DNA from: Pseudomonadota bacterium
GTDB lineage: Bacteria > Pseudomonadota > Gammaproteobacteria > Burkholderiales > Burkholderiaceae_B
Direction: 5' to 3'
DNA: 64,000 bases
NCBI GenBank assembly: GCA_023423975.1
Contig: JAFAEO010000027.1
Coordinates: 62,001 to 126,000, forward strand
Below, one piece after another: positions 60,579-64,000 of the stretch. Position 1 is the first letter of the stretch, and each line of letters opens with the position of its first letter. Under the pieces are notes generated by a model that made no database searches, had not been told where the DNA came from, and was given only the letters and a program-made list of their open reading frames with translations. A program made the translations under genes and the position numbers.

Positions 60579-62215
60579 TGCGCACCTCCATGTGACGAGA
60601 TGACGGCAGGCCGGCTGTTGAGCACTGCCTTCATATAGGTACCCGGGTTATCCAGTTGCTTGGCCGTCAGTGAGAGCTGGTCCATCACTGGACCGGCAAA
60701 TACAGTCAGCGCAATACACAGCATCAGCAGCAGCGTGATGGGGAAGGCTTCACGACGGCTGAGCACCGGCGGCTTTAACTTCTCGCTGCTCCAGAACATT
60801 CTGATGCCGGCGCGCCCCAGGGCAATCACCGTGGCCATGCCGGAGATCAGCATGGCGACCACCAGCAGCCAGACGCTGGTCGTGGTGGCGGCATTGGTCT
60901 GTGACAGATCCAGTGCCTTGGACAGCAGCGCGAACTTGGCAATAAAACCAGAGAATGGGGGCATACCGGCAATAACCAGCGCACAGATGAAAAATGCCAG
61001 GCCCAGAAACGCCAGGGCAAAAGGTATCGGTTTGCCCACAACGGTTCCGGAGTAATCCGAGCTATCCTGGTCTTCGGCGCTGAAGGCTTCCAGACTGACC
61101 GCCAGCACATTCCCCCCGAAAGATTCGGTACGCTTGATCAGTTCGATCAGGTAAAAGAACGTGCTGGTTACCAACACAGAACTGAGCATATAGAACAGGG
61201 ATGGGCCGGTCAGAATGACGCTTGGCATACCCAGTGCAGAGAGCAGAGTGCCGGAAGACATAATGATGCAATAGCCCACCAGCCGACCGCTGTTTTTTTC
61301 CGACAAAATGCCCAATGTGCCGAACAAGAGGGTCGCCAGCCCGATGACGTACATCCAGTCGCCGCTGAATGCCGCCGGCGCACCTGTGGGCAGCAGCAGC
61401 GAACCAATGCGTAGTAATGCGTAAATGCCGACCTTGCTCATGATGGCAAATAGTGCCGCGACTGGCGCCACCGCGGCTGAGTAAGCGCTGGTCAGCCAGA
61501 AGTTCAATGGCCAGGCACCTGCCTTGATCAGAAAGGCGACACCCAGGATGGCGCAGGCAGCCTCGAACAGCCGTCGATCGTCACCGCTTAGCGTGGCAGC
61601 ACGCAAACCCAGATCGGCCATATTGAGTGTGCCGGTAATGCCGTACAGGACTGAAATGGCGATCAGCAACAAAAATGAGGCAATCAGGTTGACAGTCACG
61701 TAGTGCAAACCGGCAGCAACCCGGGCCATGCCTGAACCATGCAGCGCCAGGCCATAAGAGGCGGCCAGAAAGATTTCAAAAAATACAAACAGGTTGAACA
61801 GATCGCCGGTAAGAAAGGCACCGTTCAATCCCATCAGAATGAACTGAAACAAGGGATGGAAAAAGACCCCGGCACGATCCCACAGTGCGGTTGAATAAAG
61901 CAGCGAGCACAGCCCCAGTACTGCAGTCAGTATCAGCATGATGGCACTGAGCTGGTCGGCCACCAGCACAATGGCAAAAGGAGCCTGCCAGTTGCCCAGC
62001 AGGTAAACCATGATATGGTTTTCGTAGTCGTTGGGAATTCGCCCGGTTGTAATGCCGAACAAAGCCACCGCGACACAAAACTGAGCCAGCACGGAAATAA
62101 CGCCCAGGACCACGGCGGCATTCCGATACTGATCGCGCAGCACCAGCATGAACGCACCCACGATCATCGGGATAGCAACCGGCAGTATGGGAAGATGATT
62201 CATCCACTGGCTCAT
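60575..62215 (-). CDS. mrpD: Mrp-type cation/proton antiporter subunit D
   Basis: 546 residues with about 14 membrane segments. A homologue of respiratory complex I proton-channel subunits (NuoL/M/N): LFNLFVFFEIFLAASYGLALHG holds the conserved Glu of helix 5, and FLIKAGAWPLNFWLTSAYSAAVAPVAALFAIMSKVGIYALLR the Lys of helix 7. It carries proton or cation movement in the complex. It overlaps mrpC and mrpE by 4 bases each. Confidence 0.95.
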   Translation of the reverse strand: MSQWMNHLPILPVAIPMIVGAFMLVLRDQYRNAAVVLGVISVLAQFCVAVALFGITTGRIPNDYENHIMVYLLGNWQAPFAIVLVADQLSAIMLILTAVLGLCSLLYSTALWDRAGVFFHPLFQFILMGLNGAFLTGDLFNLFVFFEIFLAASYGLALHGSGMARVAAGLHYVTVNLIASFLLLIAISVLYGITGTLNMADLGLRAATLSGDDRRLFEAACAILGVAFLIKAGAWPLNFWLTSAYSAAVAPVAALFAIMSKVGIYALLRIGSLLLPTGAPAAFSGDWMYVIGLATLLFGTLGILSEKNSGRLVGYCIIMSSGTLLSALGMPSVILTGPSLFYMLSSVLVTSTFFYLIELIKRTESFGGNVLAVSLEAFSAEDQDSSDYSGTVVGKPIPFALAFLGLAFFICALVIAGMPPFSGFIAKFALLSKALDLSQTNAATTTSVWLLVVAMLISGMATVIALGRAGIRMFWSSEKLKPPVLSRREAFPITLLLMLCIALTVFAGPVMDQLSLTAKQLDNPGTYMKAVLNSRPAVISSHGGAQ

Positions 62216-62553
62216 TGCGACTCCGTTCCATCTACGTGGTCAGTGTTGGACAAGCCGCGCAACGCGAGGATCACGACCAGAAACAGGGCTGTAGTGGCAA
62301 AGCTGATCACAATGGCAGTCAGTACCAGCGCCTGCGGCAGGGGATCGGCGTAATTGGCCAGGGTTGTGGCCACACCCTTTTTGAGGATGGGCGGGGCGCC
62401 GGTTGTCAGTTTACCGGTGGCGAAAATGAACAGATTGACAGCATAGGACACCAGCGTCAGGCCAATAATAACTTGGTAAGTACGCGGGCGCAGCAGCAGC
62501 CAGATACCCGAGCCGACCATAATGCCGATGGCGATAGACAAAATCAGTTCCAT
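62212..62553 (-). CDS. mrpC: Mrp-type cation/proton antiporter subunit C
   Basis: 113 residues with three membrane segments. A NuoK homologue: GIMVGSGIWLLLRPRTYQVIIGLTLVSYAVNLFIF is the MnhC/PhaC start and DPLPQALVLTAIVISFATTALF the family C-terminal block. It overlaps the mrpA gene by 10 bases upstream and mrpD by 4 downstream. Confidence 0.94.
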   Translation of the reverse strand: MELILSIAIGIMVGSGIWLLLRPRTYQVIIGLTLVSYAVNLFIFATGKLTTGAPPILKKGVATTLANYADPLPQALVLTAIVISFATTALFLVVILALRGLSNTDHVDGTESQ

Positions 62554-64000
62554 GATGGGGCTCCCTGGGCATTCGGCGGCGTTGGATTGGTCGAGACGTT
62601 GCCATCGCTGCCCTGATCAGATGCGATGCTCTCGCTACTGGTATTGTCTTCGGCCGTCTCTGCCGACACTTTTTTGTAAAATCGCAAGGATTGGTGACTC
62701 AGCGCAACCAGCATGAATAGGGTAGAGCCAACAACGACTGCGAATACGCCCAGGTCAAACAGGATGACACTGGACAAATGCACATGTCCCAGGGGGCCAA
62801 GGTCAACATCTGCGGCCAGTGCCGATAGAAACGGTAGCTTGAACAGCCATGCGGACATGCCGGCAGCGCCGGCCATCAGTAAGCCACCTGCGATCCAGTA
62901 CTGGGGAAAGATTCGCGAGCGGTCTTCGACCCAGCGAATGCCGCCCATCATGTATTGCAAAATAACAGCAGCAGCAAAAATCAGACCGGCAACAAAACCG
63001 CCGCCGGGCAAATTATGCCCGCGCAACAGGAAAAATAAGGCAATCAGCGTGGCAATCGGCATGATAAAGCGCGAAAGCACGGTCGGTACCAGCATAGTGC
63101 CCGTCGGCAGTTCTGCATCCTCGTCGACAACGGCCGTATCGCCGCTCTGGCGAAAGCGCCGGTCTTCCAGCGCCTTCAAACTTTCTCGGGGCGGACGAAA
63201 ACGTCGCAACAGGGCGTATACGGTTAGCGCGACGATGCTAAGTACGGTGATTTCACCATAGGTATCGAAACCGCGGAAGTCTACCAGTAAGACATTGACA
63301 ACATTGGTGCCGCCACCCTCGGGTAGTGCTTTTTCCAGATAAAACGATGAGACCCCATCAGGTCTGGGACGTGATAACTGTAGATAGGTGAGCACGGACA
63401 TACCCAGGCCGGCGATCACGGCGATTGTCATATCGCGCAAACGCCGCACCAGGGCCCGGCCGCGGTCCGACGGCGGCTCTGTGGACATTCTACGCGGCAG
63501 CCAGCGTAATCCGAGCAGCAGCAGGATGGTAGTGACCATTTCCACGACCAATTGGGTGAGCGCAAGATCCGGCGCTGACAGCCACAAATAAGTGAGGCTG
63601 CTGCACAGGCCGGCGCCGCCGAGCAGAACCAGGGAGCGGAAACGGTTGTACTTTGCCTGATAGGCAGCACCTACAGCGCAGCATGAGCCGATAATCCACA
63701 ACAGCGTAAAGGGCAGATCGATATTGCGCATGACCAGTTGCGGCCAGGCTTCAAACAGCAATAACGGCAGAATAGTGACTACGACAGTAATAACGACAAT
63801 CCACAATACCTGGGGCTGCAGCCGTTTTGTGGAAAACAGATTCATTGCCTGGTAGGCCACCGTATCCAGCAGATTCATCGTGAAATCAAAGAAAATACGC
63901 CCGTCGATACGATACAGCAGCGGCGTCTGGCCAGGGGTGCGTCGCTGTAAGGGCCGCAGGACCAGGGCCAGCAGGATACCGCCGCCCATGGCGATCAGAC
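62544..64000 (-). CDS. mrpA: Mrp-type antiporter subunit A fused to B (5' part outside window)
   Basis: C-terminal 485 residues of a larger protein whose start lies right of the window; the frame stays open to the edge. After the last NuoL-like helices come the MrpA C-terminal part (DUF4040/MbhE type: LSAPDLALTQLVVEMVTTILLLLGLRWLPRR; VNVLLVDFRGFDTYGEITVL) and then a MnhB domain (PTVLSRFIMPIATLIALFFLLRGHNLPGGGFVAGLIFAAAVILQYM). A and B are therefore one polypeptide, as in the PhaAB type of betaproteobacteria. The last 45 residues are a Ser/Glu/Asn-rich tail. First visible gene of the operon A(B)-C-D-E-F-G. Confidence 0.94.
   Translation of the reverse strand, partial: LIAMGGGILLALVLRPLQRRTPGQTPLLYRIDGRIFFDFTMNLLDTVAYQAMNLFSTKRLQPQVLWIVVITVVVTILPLLLFEAWPQLVMRNIDLPFTLLWIIGSCCAVGAAYQAKYNRFRSLVLLGGAGLCSSLTYLWLSAPDLALTQLVVEMVTTILLLLGLRWLPRRMSTEPPSDRGRALVRRLRDMTIAVIAGLGMSVLTYLQLSRPRPDGVSSFYLEKALPEGGGTNVVNVLLVDFRGFDTYGEITVLSIVALTVYALLRRFRPPRESLKALEDRRFRQSGDTAVVDEDAELPTGTMLVPTVLSRFIMPIATLIALFFLLRGHNLPGGGFVAGLIFAAAVILQYMMGGIRWVEDRSRIFPQYWIAGGLLMAGAAGMSAWLFKLPFLSALAADVDLGPLGHVHLSSVILFDLGVFAVVVGSTLFMLVALSHQSLRFYKKVSAETAEDNTSSESIASDQGSDGNVSTNPTPPNAQGAPSWN

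Noticed and set aside
1..64000. CRISPR arrays, insertion sequences, prophage, rRNA or tRNA genes
   Set aside because: No regularly spaced direct repeats, transposase or phage-protein sequences, or recognisable tRNA/rRNA motifs were seen on either strand by eye.
1..64000. An undescribed multi-gene defence or metabolic system
   Set aside because: Every cluster I could define belongs to a known type (purine genes, FecIR-receptor, ABC importer, RND pump, Mrp antiporter). The unexplained items are single genes or non-coding elements.

Overview
The window is ordinary chromosomal DNA of a Gram-negative betaproteobacterium. Protein sequences and gene pairings (nadE-glnB, surE-pcm-nlpD, FecIR with a TonB receptor) fit the Alcaligenaceae, possibly Advenella or a close relative; this placement is inference from remembered family sequences, not from a search. 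I see no rRNA, tRNA, insertion sequence, prophage or CRISPR array. Almost all the DNA is coding and the genes look intact apart from the two cut by the window edges.

Layout. 1-7.2 kb: the tail of an unrecognised protein, a HelD-like helicase, a small lipoprotein/hypothetical pair, dinB, yqeY, a YpfH-like esterase that has lost its catalytic residues, and the PBP7-type endopeptidase pbpG. 7.6-16.2 kb: purine synthesis (purL, guaB, guaA) with an alpha/beta hydrolase between guaB and guaA. 16.3-23.3 kb: a PhnA/YjdM zinc-ribbon protein, an MFS exporter with a MarR regulator, then an iron-starvation unit (Fur box, FecI-type sigma factor, FecR anti-sigma factor, TonB-dependent siderophore receptor with a signalling domain). 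23.5-31.5 kb: tadA, ldcA, ybiT (ABC-F), yigZ, a thioredoxin, an AzgA-type purine permease, tsaD and plsY. 31.6-37.4 kb: surE-pcm-nlpD (no rpoS follows), a DEDD exonuclease, a Spy-like periplasmic protein and rlmD. 37.4-46.7 kb: a candidate structured RNA, argH, nadE-glnB, ubiC, an RluF-like pseudouridine synthase, a lipoprotein with a SecD-head-like domain, xthA, a thiolase and a spermidine-synthase-like protein. 46.8-49.5 kb: a TrpXYZ-type ABC importer. 50-57.4 kb: an AcrAB-OprM-type RND pump followed by pdxJ and a YdjA-like nitroreductase. 57.8-64 kb: a chromate transporter and, on the minus strand, a seven-function Mrp-type cation/proton antiporter operon cut by the right edge.

The genes mix housekeeping (purines, arginine, NAD, PLP, ubiquinone, tRNA/rRNA modification, DNA repair) with envelope and stress functions (RND efflux, chromate export, cation/proton antiport, siderophore uptake, periplasmic chaperone). 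I did not find a clear undescribed multi-gene system. The most worthwhile leads are single objects: a nested structured RNA candidate after rlmD, a non-catalytic YpfH homologue, a helicase with a degraded nuclease-like insertion, a probably leaderless marR transcript with operator-like palindromes, helically phased repeats upstream of yjdM and of the Spy-like gene, and the missing rpoS.
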